From Trametopsis cervina (lineage: Eukaryota > Basidiomycota > Agaricomycetes > Polyporales > Irpicaceae), in assembly GCA_022385755.1 (NCBI GenBank), contig MU278354.1, positions 1,070,805-1,134,804 on the forward strand: a stretch of 64,000 nucleotides of DNA. Direction: 5' to 3'. Shown piece after piece: positions 46,901-57,802 of this stretch. The position numbers were made by a program, and so were the translations under genes. Within the stretch, counting starts at the first letter, position 1. Every line of letters starts with the position of its first letter. Under the pieces are notes generated by a model that had not been told where the DNA came from, ran no database searches, and saw nothing but the letters and a program-made list of their open reading frames with translations.

Positions 46901-47965
46901 GCTACATTCGTATACTTGTTCAGATAGCCTCTCATCTCCGGCGATTCCGTGGGTGATGGTTGTTCAAGAAGCGACTTGTCTTGATTTGTGACTAAACACG
47001 CGGGAGTCAGCGACCGACGGCATCGCTGGGTAGGCTAACTCACATTGTCTCAGGAAAACCCGCACACGGTCGTCTTTGCTGGTTCCATCGCCAGCTTGTC
47101 GGCCCCTGCGGTCTCGAGTGAACACGTCTGCGCCAGCTCTTACAGCCAGCTCGACTAAACGCAGGTCCTTGCGTCGCGCCGCCTCATGCAGAAGAGTTGT
47201 CCCATGTGTACCATCCAGGTACGAGAGATCTACAAGGCGTATTCTGGGGGAGGACAGCAGTTGAATTAGAGCCTCTGGTGGTCGCTCGTTTGGCGGAGAT
47301 GTTATGTATGTGTGCAGCAGCGAGCGATAAGTCGCGGTGAGGAGTGCACGAGATTCTGGGCCATAATCGTCAGGAAATGCTGTGGCAGACTACACCGGGG
47401 ACATACCTTTGATGACACGTATTGCATCTTTGCCTCTCGCAGCCTCTAAGCACGTCCGGCCTTGGCTATCTCTGATACTGTCGTCAATGGTGTCTTGCTC
47501 GAGTAGAAGAGTCAACACATCGACCCGGGGTAACGACGCCGCTAGATGCAACGCGGTCGTCCCGGACCCTTGAGGATAGACAGAGTTTGGGGATATTGAA
47601 CGGTGCCCCAGTAGTAAAGACACAGTATCACCTGCAAAACTGATGAGCCGTGCAACCGCAACTGATCGTGTCTACTTACATGATGCACAGCGTATAGCGA
47701 GATGCAACGCCGCTGCTCCCAGGTCGACAGTATCCTCGCCAGAATTGCGTCTTTCACGACCTATCTCTGTCAGAAACGGATGGATCTGGGCGGGGTCGCC
47801 TGTGTCTACTATCAGCTACCCAATTGGTGCCTCTGACTAGACAGAACACGCACCACTGCGCAACGCCGAGAGCAGTCGAACTTGATAAAGCGCATCATTG
47901 CTCGCCAAACTCGAGCTTGAGGCTCCCGCACGCGAGATTGTTGAGACCGTGTCTCGAGCAGGCAT
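43902..47965 (-). CDS. Oxysterol-binding protein, ankyrin-PH-ORD type (Osh1/Osh2-like)
   Basis: Lipid-transfer protein acting at ER/Golgi/plasma-membrane contacts, exchanging sterol with phosphoinositide. ATG 47965 ([19 protein letters not shown]) leads into ankyrin-type repeats ([46 protein letters not shown]), about 47900-47100. A PH domain follows ([20 protein letters not shown] to [14 protein letters not shown], about 46960-46580). A long linker comes next; its [12 protein letters not shown] resembles an FFAT motif (EFFDAxE) for binding VAP at the ER. The OSBP-related domain then starts at [16 protein letters not shown], has the signature [11 protein letters not shown] (about 44938-44965) and continues through [11 protein letters not shown] to the C-terminus FIEDEP. 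The domain order matches yeast Osh1/Osh2 (Swh1). More than ten introns; edges approximate. Confidence 0.9.
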
Positions 47966-48893
47966 ACTGGTCGGTGGCCGAGAGTGCACCTAGAGGACCT
48001 CCCGCAATGTAATGCTCTGATTGTCTGCTTGGGAGAGAGCGTGAGGAGGCGTTGGCGGCACCGAGCGAAGTGGGTTCGTCGCGGTTCGTTTATAAAGTGC
48101 GGCAGCCGAGGTAGCAAGAAGTGAAGGAAAATCCTCGTAGCCGAGGTAGAAGTGGTAGACAAAGTTCGAGCTGATGGGACACGCTCGACGCGATGATGTA
48201 TGCATCAATCAAGCGCCCGCCCTGTTTGGTCCGTCATAAAGTTCGCTCCTGTGGCAGTGGCTGCCCGGAACCTTCAACCGGGAACCACTAGGAACCACTC
48301 AGCCGCAGCACATAAATACTCTATGACGATCCACAAGAGGCAGTGCAATACGACTTTGTACTTCGTACGTGGCAATTCTCTTTGCATATGAACTTCAAGG
48401 AATGTTGGATAGTATGATAGTCTATTTCCTATCGGCCGAGTTCATCGGGGTGTGTTATAATTACACAGAATTGTACCGTTGGAGCTGTTACAGTGCATGT
48501 CTCATGAAACATAGAATGGTGGATTTTTGGATGCGATAGTCCAGGATTAGATGCGTGGGCAAATGTGCCGACGGCTCGCTCACAGTCAGACCAGACGCAT
48601 CCAATAGTGGGTTTCGTTCGCGCTAAATGGATATCGACCAACGTGTCTCGACTCTTTGTTTTACCAAGGATAAATCAGGGTACACTTGTTGGGTCGGAGG
48701 CTTCTCAGCGGCCTCGAGGGTAGACACCGGAACACGTCTGATAGGCTCGGAAAGCAACGTTGCTCTTCTTGAATTCCACACTCTTCACGTACCGTATCTT
48801 ACAAGATTGTTAAAGTACATTCCTAATTCTCTTCCGTTAAGTCCAGTCCTGAAATCACCGTCCACAATATCCTCGTACGATCTCCATCTCCGC
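47966..48893. other. Intergenic between the OSBP promoter and the dehydrogenase 3' end
   Basis: No supported gene. Frames on both strands are short and motif-free. Confidence 0.45.
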
Positions 48894-50499
48894 TCATGGG
48901 TGGATCAGAACCTTGGTGTATCCTTCAATACGCTTGTCAAACTTGTCATAAGCGACGACGGCCTCATCGAGAGAGACGTTGTGGGAAACGACAAAGGAGG
49001 GTTTGGCGCGTCCGGCAATGATGAGGTCACGAAGGTACCTGTTATATTTCTACCGAAAGCGTCAGCATGCTCACGTTATGAGCGTGAAGTCAAAGGATAT
49101 ACCTTGACGTTGCATTGGCCAGTGCCCATGGTGAGACCCTTCTCGAAGAGCTTGCCGAAGGGGAACGTGATATAGCCCTTGGCTGAGTTGGAGTCGGGGG
49201 CACCAGGGTCCTTCGGGACGTAAAGGCCAGGAATACCGAGCCCGCCTGTGGGGCGGACGACGGCAATAAGAGCCTCCAACACAGCGTTGGGCTTCTCAGT
49301 CTTCCCGTCAGCAGTGACGGCTTGGTAGCCTACGGCATCGACACCGCGGTCTACTTCTCTCCTAAGTGTCGATGGAAGAATAAGCACACGTACGGCCTCG
49401 AAGATGGGGGTTAGGAAAGCAACGTACCCTCCGCGCTTCTTCTTGATTTGCTCAGCTGGGTCACCGTCGCTGAGGTTGATGGGGATGCAACCAATCTCCT
49501 TCGCTTTCTGCAGACGCTCGGGGACGCGGTCTACAACGTAGACCTCAGATGCACCACGAAGTACGGCAGAGTATGCCGCCATGAGGCCAACAGGGCCAGC
49601 GCCGAAGACTGCAACGGACTCCCCGGGCTTGAATCCGGATAACTCAACGCCATGCCAACCCTGAGCGGCAGCGATAAGCAGCGTCTAAAATACGGAGATG
49701 ATAAAATACAACGTACGGTAGGGAAGATGTCGGCGAGGAGCGCGAAATCTTCTTCATGCTCCCTGCCAGGCGGCAATTTCAAAGCGTTGAAGTCGGCGAA
49801 GGGGACTCGGACGTATTCGGCCTGGCCACCTTGGTACGGGCCCATGGCGACGTAACCGTACGCGCTATAAGAAGAATTAATCTATGTGAGAACACGCTTC
49901 GCAAGATACAGTTGACGAAGCTCACCCTCCAGCCTAATGTGGGGCTAGGGGTCAGTTGATACATCCGAAACAGATAAATGGTCCACATACAAAACCAGGG
50001 TTCACTTCGGTGCAGAACGCAGATTTGCCTTCCTCGCAATTAAGGCAGTGTCCGCAGGCCACGTTGAAAGGCATGACGACACGGTCGCCCTTCTTGAGCA
50101 GCTGCATTCATCTGCTTAGCTGCGAACCACACAAGACTAGCGCGGTGAACTTACAGAGACGCCGGGTGCGACCTCGTCCACGATGCCCATATTCTCGTGG
50201 CCGAACACGATGCCAGGCTGGGCAGCTGTGCGGCCTTCATACATGTGAAGATCGCTAAAGAGCCAGATTAACACTGCTTCGATCGTCGAAATTAATGATC
50301 GCTGGGGACGCACCTTCCACAGATGCAGCTAGTAGTGACTGCCAGGTACCCGTCCAGTCAGCAATGTGTACCACAAAGGCTATCAGGAACACGCACTCTT
50401 AACGATGACATCGTTCGGGTGCTGAATCTGCGGCTTCTCCACGTTGCGGATGGAGACCTTGAAGGGGCTGTCGTACACAACGGCTCTCATCTGAACCAT
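48894..50499 (-). CDS. Zinc-dependent alcohol dehydrogenase, glutathione-independent formaldehyde dehydrogenase type
   Basis: Medium-chain dehydrogenase/reductase. ATG 50499 (MVQMRAVVYDSPFKVSIRNV) was chosen because the family N-terminus starts there; the upstream frame lacks similarity. The GroES-like catalytic half shows the CGSD-type catalytic zinc site followed by HMYEGR, then GIVFGHENMGIVDEVAPG. The structural-zinc lobe is CGHCLNCEEGKSAFC. The Rossmann half carries VAVFGAGPVGLMAAYSAVLR and the acidic residue of VYVVDRVPERL (NAD preference). Typical of the formaldehyde-dehydrogenase-like subgroup are VDAVGYQA and a long KDPGAPDSNSAKGYITFPFG loop. The C-terminus is YTKVLIHP. About seven introns. 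It probably detoxifies short aldehydes or alcohols, relevant in methoxyl-rich lignin degradation, but the exact substrate is inferred from family only. Confidence 0.9.
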
Positions 50500-52045
50500 G
50501 CTGGGCTGGGCGAATGATTGTCGAGGCGGCGTGAGTGATAGAGTACACAGGAACACCTGCGTTGATCTCCTTTCAGCCCGTATTACTCGTATTTTTATAC
50601 ACATATATCCTCGAATATCGTCGCGTGTGACCTCTCCTATTGCACTCCTATCTCCTGTGAATGGGAAGCCAGGGCCTGTCAGCTGGGCCCATCACATGCT
50701 GTGAGAACGTACTAGACTGGGCTCATTGAATCCTTAGGCGCAGCTGTAAACAAAACCCACCGCTCCCTTACGACTTGACACTGCGAGCCGGTTGTGTTCC
50801 GATGACGGTTGCGCCTGCATTCCTGGTGTAGTCAGCTTTCACACACAAGCCCTTGTGACAGTGGGAAGCCCTAAAGCGCAGGCAATCGAGATGTTAGCAA
50901 GAAGCTATGGGCTTGTTACTTCATGTGATGTGTCTCCTATCCATCCTATGAGGTACGGCCGAGAGGTTCTGTGATTCTAGATCGAAGTGGAGGTTGTCTT
51001 GATCGTATCCGCTAGGAAGAACAGAATTCACGAGTCGATTGGGACAAGCAAGAGGGGCCAGTAGATTAGATGAAGGCCTTGGTACCATGTCATCGGTCGC
51101 GAATCAGTGCACCGTGGACACGCGCAGGCCTGCAGACCGACAGCTTCCAGGTTCGAACAAACCTCGAGGCGGTGGTATGCAGCCGTTGCACTTGCCCATC
51201 TGGTCTCTTAGAACTTGAGGACGTCATCAAAGGAAACAAAAAAACTTAGAAAATGTGATGCTCTACCTCGCTGATTGATACTTAATTTGCCTCGACAACT
51301 CGACGTATTGCCTCTCATGCGTGAAGTGGTACAGTGAAGTGCCGCCTCAGCAGACAGTGCCGACAGTGCCAATCACGGCAATCTCCGCTGACCCCTGGAA
51401 TGACAATATCCCATCACGAATCCCACCGTCCACGTCTTTGGTTCGTTGGAAGCCTATCCACGAGCTTGGTGTCGCACTGGCCGCGAAAGTTATAACTCGG
51501 ACCATCAGGTAAGATAGCAACTCGCTGTTCATCTTGCCACAGACAACTAATCAACGATCACAACATCTCGCCGCCCGTTCCAGATTCATTGACCTCCGAC
51601 GCAGTCTTTAATCTGCCGTTCAAACGTTGAGCAATGACAGATATACTTCGCCAGCATCACAGCGACGCGGCCGCGCGACAGCGGATTTGAAGGCCTTCAA
51701 GGCACGTATTGCAATGATCAGCGCGCACAGCTCGTACAATGCCACTGACGCCATGATATTTCACAACTGAATCAGTTTATCAACGGATGGCGGTCCCCGT
51801 TGACACCCTCCATTGGCTGTACGCGCAACGTATTCACACAGGAGCGCACGCGCCGCTGATAGCTGCGTGTTAATCAACGCGTTCATGTCCGGGTGCTTGA
51901 TGTGGAATACCGCCTCCTTGTGGCGTTGGCACGCTCATGTCAGGAATACGCATAGCAACCACGTCGCTATTCGCGTATTTAGGCCCGCAAACGTGTCGCG
52001 GGTGTTTCATCTCGCTACCACACACCCCCTAAACACTCCCCGCTG
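50500..52045. other. Long intergenic region
   Basis: About 1.5 kb between divergent genes (dehydrogenase and AMP-binding enzyme). A T-arm-like string near 51148 does not fold into a tRNA. Frames near 51321-51532 on both strands are short and motif-free. No gene claimed. Confidence 0.45.
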
Positions 52046-53812
52046 ATGTCTCTGAAGACGCATCTCCAGGTACTGGAAGATAGTGCGGAAAAGTACCCCA
52101 CCCGCCCGGTCTTCCAGCTCCCGATCTTGTCCACTGGCAGAACCGACGTCGTGCGCTGGACGCCCATTCTATATTCGCAGTTTAAGTCTGACGTTGAAAA
52201 CTACTCCAAATTTTGGGCGAAGACGCTCTCCTCTGATGGAGTGCCGCAGAGATCCGTAGTAGGTCTATGGTGAGCCACCTCGCTCTTGGTGACATCTTTC
52301 CACTAATAAATGTTCTCAGGCTTGCAGGATTGAGCTATTCTGATGTCCTTCATATTTACGGCGTGGCGCGAGCCAGCTACATTCCTCAACTATTCTCACT
52401 GCGACTTCCTAATCCGACCATTATCTACGAGCTTCTCCAAAAGGCAGAAGGTCAGGCTCTCATCTATGACCCGTCGTTTGCGGACATAGTTGCGGATAGC
52501 CCTGTGCCTGCCCACGCCGCAACGTCGGTACGGGAAGAGGATGTCGAGGACGAAATAATATCACCTCTGTCGCAGATATCACTGGAGGAGACAGACATAG
52601 TCATGATCTTCCACACGTCGGGTTCAACATCCGGTAGACCCAAGCTCGTCCGGTGTAGCCTGAAGTGGCTCGACAACATCGTGTACAAGGCCTGGCAAGT
52701 CTCGCGGCCAAAGGACCCAGAGCGGCAAGACGTCTCGGTGTGGATGTGAGTACTCTTCCTCCGCACGCACGGATCAACATTACTGAACGACCACCAGGGG
52801 CTCAGTATGCCACATCGGACAGACGTTCATGCTTATCGGGGCGCTGCAGCACGGCTCATGCACGATCCAACCGAGCGTCATCTCCTTCTCCTCCGACGAG
52901 CTCGTAGCAATGATCGCGCAGTGCTCGCTGAACCGTCTCAACCAGTTCGCGACCTTCCTCACGACGCACCTGCGTAACTCGCAACACAACCCGAAGCTGC
53001 TCGAGCTCCTCCACGGGCTTGATGAGGTCCTCTACTCCGGGCTACCCCTTGGACGCGACGAGGAGCAGTGGGCGATCGAGAAGGGCCTCAAGCTGCGCAA
53101 CCTGTTCGGGAACACGGAGAGCGGCGCGATGCTCCTGTCCATTGGTGGCGACGGCGAGGACTCACGCCTCCTCCAACCGCTCGACGGCACCGTCTACGAG
53201 TTCGCCGCCGTCGCTTCCTCCTCTTCCGCCTCCCCACCACCGTCCCCATCGTCACCCTCCTCCGACGCGACCACACACCGCAACGCAAACGCTTCATCGA
53301 ATCTACTCGAGCTCGTCATCCGGTCCGAGTCCGGCGACTGCCCGGACCCAAGCCTACGACACGCAGACGGGAACTATCACACCGGCGACCTCTTCCTCGA
53401 AGTCGCGCCACACGCATATGCGCCACGTGGGCGCGATGACGACTGGATCAAGTCCGAGAACTCTCTCCGGTGCGACACGCGCGCGATCGAGGCGAACGTG
53501 CTCGCGACATGTTCGGACGTCGTCGCCGCGTGCGTCGTCGTCGGTAACGGGCGCCCGTCGCCCGCGCTGTTCGTCGAGCCGCGCACGCCTGGCGCGGATC
53601 CGGCGAGGCTGAGACGTGACGTGCTTCGCCGCACGAGGCATCTCAATGCGGGGCTGTATCTGCATGAGAAGATTACGAATCCGGCTCTGGTGCTTGTTGT
53701 GCCGCAGGGGACGCTGCCGCGCACGGCGACGAAGGGGAATATCAGGCGGCAGGCGGTTGAGGAGGCATTCAAGGACGTGTTGGATCGGATCTATAATGGA
53801 CTTCGTGCATGA
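52046..53812 (+). CDS. Standalone AMP-binding (ANL superfamily) adenylating enzyme
   Basis: Acyl- or aryl-adenylate-forming enzyme resembling the A domain of NRPS-like reductases but without carrier or reductase domains. Exons 52046-52269, 52320-52745 and 52798-53812 join to 554 residues. Motifs: phosphate-binding loop FHTSGSTSGRPKLVR (about 52610), a GNTESG block where most members have YGxTE (about 53110), YHTGDLF (about 53380) and the C-terminal lysine region PRTATKGNIRRQAVEEAF near the end. A low-complexity Ser/Pro insert (about 53205-53290) interrupts the C-terminal part. The 3' exon is markedly more GC-rich than the first two. The substrate is unknown. No biosynthetic partner gene is adjacent; its divergent neighbour is the zinc dehydrogenase and its downstream neighbour the kinase array. 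Confidence 0.85.
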
Positions 53813-53882
53813 TGCGCCCTAAGGTCTGATGATGTGGTATCTTATGCTATCCCTTTCGCGCTATGGTTTTAATTATGATTTA

Positions 53883-54294
53883 TCAGATATATTTAGATGT
53901 AATGTACTTCGTTCGTAAGTTAGTAGAATCAAGATGTCCCTTCTGTCCGAAGCGCATACAGTGCTCATTGTTCACGCTGATGATCCGAGAGCCTCTATAC
54001 ACCTCCGCTAAGCCCGTCTCTGTCGCCACATAATACCTAACGTCAATTAGCCTTCGCTCCGAAATCACAAGCCAGCTCTCATACATACGTGCAGCCGACC
54101 GACCGTCCGTTCAACGACTGTCTTCGAGCGGAACCGACGTTATCGAAGCTTGGGATGGAAGTGCGCTGGAGAAGCACTTGTACGATGTTCCGCGCACACC
54201 GAGTATCGCACATGAGAGACATCGGCCTCAGAGCTTCCAGCCGATGCGTTGTATCCACAGTAAACATTTCAAACTCTAAAGTGTGTCCGTACAC
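53883..54294 (-). CDS. Two coding-like exons of an unrecognised gene or remnant
   Basis: Exon 54089-54294 (EFEMFTVDTTHRLEALRPMS to ARRQSLNGRSVGC) joins in frame to exon 53883-54036 (YYVATETGLAEVYRGSR to the stop) across a 52-nt intron with gtatgt...gttag ends. The joined text reads like a real protein C-terminus, but I do not recognise the family. A further open stretch at 54328-54591 on the same strand could be an upstream exon, but I found no clean junction. It sits just 3' of FunK1 copy B and may be a gene broken by rearrangement there. Confidence 0.35.
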
Positions 54295-54722
54295 AGGCGC
54301 GAACTCAGACCCTATCCCGTGAGAGCCCTATCCCTTCTCTTCCATCCTTCCCCCACTGACTCCGAGTTCGACGTCGAATCCGACAGCGAAGTCCGAGCTC
54401 GAACGGACACGCTCACCCCCTTCAATCCGCCCACGAACCCCCAACACGCGTGCAATGTTCACGAACCCTGCGCGCGATAGCCATCCGCCCATCTCTGTCA
54501 CAAAGCCACAACGAACAGCGCTAACAACAAGACAGTGCGGAAAGGGCGAACATAGAGAAACCTCGAGTGCGTGCGCAGATGGGGGACACACTTACGCTGG
54601 AATCTTCGGGACCCCTCGCGAGTGCACAACGCTCATTTTCCGACAAGAAGCAAAGCAAAGCAGCGAAAGAGATACGAGTGGCGAACGCACTAATCGCGCA
54701 GAGAACACCGTTTCTATTAACG

Positions 54723-57263
54723 CTACTGTCTGCGAGCTTGCGAGCGCGTCACTGGTCCCTTCCTCACATCTGGCTCTCCGACCACGCAGAGCGATTCTGT
54801 CCTCTTTTTCCTTCCCTTCTTCGTCGGTCGGTTTGCAGAGCTCGCCTCAGAGTCGCTTCGACGTCGCCGCCCCAAGGTACCAGTACCAATAGCTCGGCGC
54901 TGTAGCACACCGCTGCCGCTAGCATTCCGGGGTCTAGACGTACGATCTGAAGGGACAGGAGGGGGGCCCATTGCACCTTTCCCTTTGGCGGATGCACCTT
55001 GCACCGCAAGATTCCTGGGCCCTGCCTCGCAACTGGATCCGTCTTGGTTGACGGCAGCGTCGGGATGGAGAGGCTGGTCGTGCACGAGATAGTCAGCAGA
55101 TATATATCTATTGATGCAGACCACCTCAGGTTTGTTGCGCTCCGTCCCAGTTGGCGTCCGGGGAAAGGGATCCGGGATCGCGATGTCGTCCTCGGGCCAC
55201 TCGGTGCTCGCGAGAGACTCGTCGAAGATGGCGATGATGTCAAGGACGCCCTCGATCTTCTCAGAGACCGTTTTGAGCTCTTCTCGCGCTTTGGCGTCGT
55301 CCGCCTTCCTACGCCATACGTCCTGGAGAGCAAAAAGAGCTCTGTAATACTCGCCCAGAATCTGAGCAAACCCATGAATTGCATCAGTCATTGGACGACT
55401 TTCGAATTCGATGTCCAAGATTGCGCCTGATGTAAGAGCGGCGAGCTTGCCATACCCGCCTACAAAAACTACCCTGCCAGCTTTCACTTGTTGTTTCTGT
55501 TCATCGAAAATGTCGACCCGAGGCCAACCGCTGATTATCTTGAAATGGTGAAGGGCAGTGTAGTAAAACACCCAGAAGCACGACTCGACGTCATCCATGA
55601 TCGTGTGAACCTTTGTTGGATCTGTTAGTATACCAATCGACATGAACTGCCAAGTCCCCTGCGAATAGAAATGAGTTGGCGAAGAACTGCAGTTCGATCA
55701 AAGCATACTGTGCGACAGACATGGCCCGCGTTCTCTGGCGATAACGATATAGCATAGTCCCAGTCATTCAGAAAGGCATTGAAGTTCGCATCCAACATGA
55801 TATTCCCAACGCTGATGTCACCATGCAACATATGAGCATCTCGGAAGGTAGCGAGAATAGCTGGAATTTCCAGCGTGAGCACTCGACCACAGTTCCAGCA
55901 ACGAAGGGCGCACCTTCAAGAGTGTCCCGCATGGACTGCGTCAGCTGTCTCGAACTCGACACCATGTCCAAAGGGAACGCCACCTCTTGCACAACACGGT
56001 GGCGCACATGTTCCCGGATCCATTTCGTCGGCCTATACCAATCACAACCACTCCCGGCGTGCTCATGTGTCGTCGTGACCTGCCGATCGCCGTCGGAGAA
56101 GCACACATCACCACAGATCAACACCTGAGGCAGGTACTTCTCTGGCATCGTGGCCCTTTGCAGCTTTTGGTATATGTGAGCCTCAGACTCGCGATCCTTC
56201 GCACGCCATGTGTCTTTCAGAAACAGGATCCGGTGTTCCCCAACCTCCCACGCAAGAAATCCACGCGTCGCCCGCTCGAATAGCGATACGGGCTCCGTAA
56301 ATGGCGGACCAACGAGGAATTCGCGAGTCTGGGGGTCCTCAGGCGAGTTGTCGTTAACACGCACTCTGTATACAGGGTACGACCCGTCGAGCGTGCGAGC
56401 TAACCGCGGTTTCGCGCATGCTGGACATCTCTCCAAAAACGCCCGGACTCCGTCCTCAAACCGCGTGCTTTCATCGCGCGTGGCGAGCCTGAGAGTCGTG
56501 TCGTGCCCACGGAGTCGAGGGGTGGCATGCTCGTAGCGAAACAGGAACTCCCCTAGCCAGTTGTTTTTCCCGCTCAAATAGTCAAATTGATCAGAAACGA
56601 CAGCGCCGGCGCGGTCCCAGCGGATGATGCGTGCGGAGTGACCGACGATGAAGACGGAGAAGACGTGGACGCGGTGCTGCAGCGTCATGATGTCTGTGAC
56701 ATACTCGGCTTGCTGTGCGCAATCTTCGATACTCGCATTTGTTACATCCTTCATAGACAACGTCGCGCCCTCGTCGTCCAGATGACTTGCCTCCTTCTCC
56801 TTCGCTTGCTTCCTGCCCTTCTTCGCGTAGCTTGTCGTTCCATCCTCGTCGATCTGGGGCTTGATTCCGAACGGGATCTCTACCAGAGCTACGTGGTTCC
56901 TTCTGTCTTCGAGTAAATTTCGATAAATATTGCTGAATAAACAGCAATCTGGTTTCAATTTTGATTCAGTGAGGGTGTCCTCAACGGGTGACGTATCCCC
57001 GAGGACGAATGATGGGCAGCACCCGGCAGTAGTAATCGCAGTAACCTAGAAGTGCGCAAGGGTTGTCTCGAATTTACATTTACCAGAGAGCGACCAACAG
57101 CAGAACTCACAAATGCATCATACATCCCGCTTTCATTGCCAGGACGTTGAAAGACTCTCTTGAACTTCGGCCTGGGAGTAGACTTTCGCTTCGCTTTTGG
57201 TAGGAAGGCATCCAGGAAGGTTCGCGGTGGGACAGGGCCCACGAGATGGCCAGAAACATCCAT
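54723..57263 (-). CDS. FunK1 fungal-type protein kinase, copy B
   Basis: Close relative of copy A with the same four-exon layout. ATG 57263 (MDVSGHLVGPVPPRTFLDAF), second exon from VTAIT to MRDTLEG, third with FRDAHMLHGDISVGNIML, fourth from GTWQFMSIG to the stop at 54723. All splice sites are intact, so it is probably expressed. ATP-site lysine FLKDTWRAKD, HGD catalytic loop and DWD triad as in A. It differs by a Lys/Glu-rich insert after the first beta strands (KGRKQAKEKEASHLDDE) and by lacking a 6-bp insertion present in the second intron of A and D. An in-frame TAG three codons upstream of the ATG again looks like a possible acceptor. The tail carries GPVTRSQA. First gene of the three-copy minus-strand array. 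Confidence 0.88.
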
Positions 57264-57802
57264 GGCAGCGGCCTATGAGTTGCTCTAATCGTTGAGCGAG
57301 GGCGAAGGGCCGAGATCGTGGGCGTGGTATAGAACTCAACATAAGATTCACATACGCACACCCTTGCGGCCAAGTTTGAACCACGACATGCTCGTCCAAA
57401 GCGTCCTCCACAATAGTACGCGGTTGTGAGCGAACCGAACGTTCGCCTAAACGGGGAGCTGTTCTACAGACGAAGTGGGCGTCTGTTTCTTTGGCCTGGG
57501 TATGGTGCGCGCGCATACAGCCGTTGCCCGTTTTTACAATATAAACAATCTCAGTTGACAGGAAATATCATCGAATCCATATCTACATGTTTGCGATAGC
57601 AGTTCGTACTATGCGTGCACAAAGAGGGTATGCTATCACAACAGCAGCGCATAACCAAAAGAGTCGCAGCGCAAGTGTCATATCATCGGCCAATGCAGTA
57701 TACCATAATGCATCCATAGTTCTGTACGAAGCAGAGATATCACTAATCGTAGCGAAAGAAAATTGAGTCGCGAATGCACCAATCACGGAGAGAACAGTGT
57801 GT
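57264..57802. other. Spacer between FunK1 B and C
   Basis: Left half is the B promoter. The last 50 bases before 57803 are similar to the 3' flank of copy B (54670-54722), so the duplicated unit extends past the stop codon. Confidence 0.5.

Noticed and set aside
51121..51190. tRNA-like T-arm string (ggttcgaac)
   Set aside because: No acceptor or anticodon stem can be formed around it.
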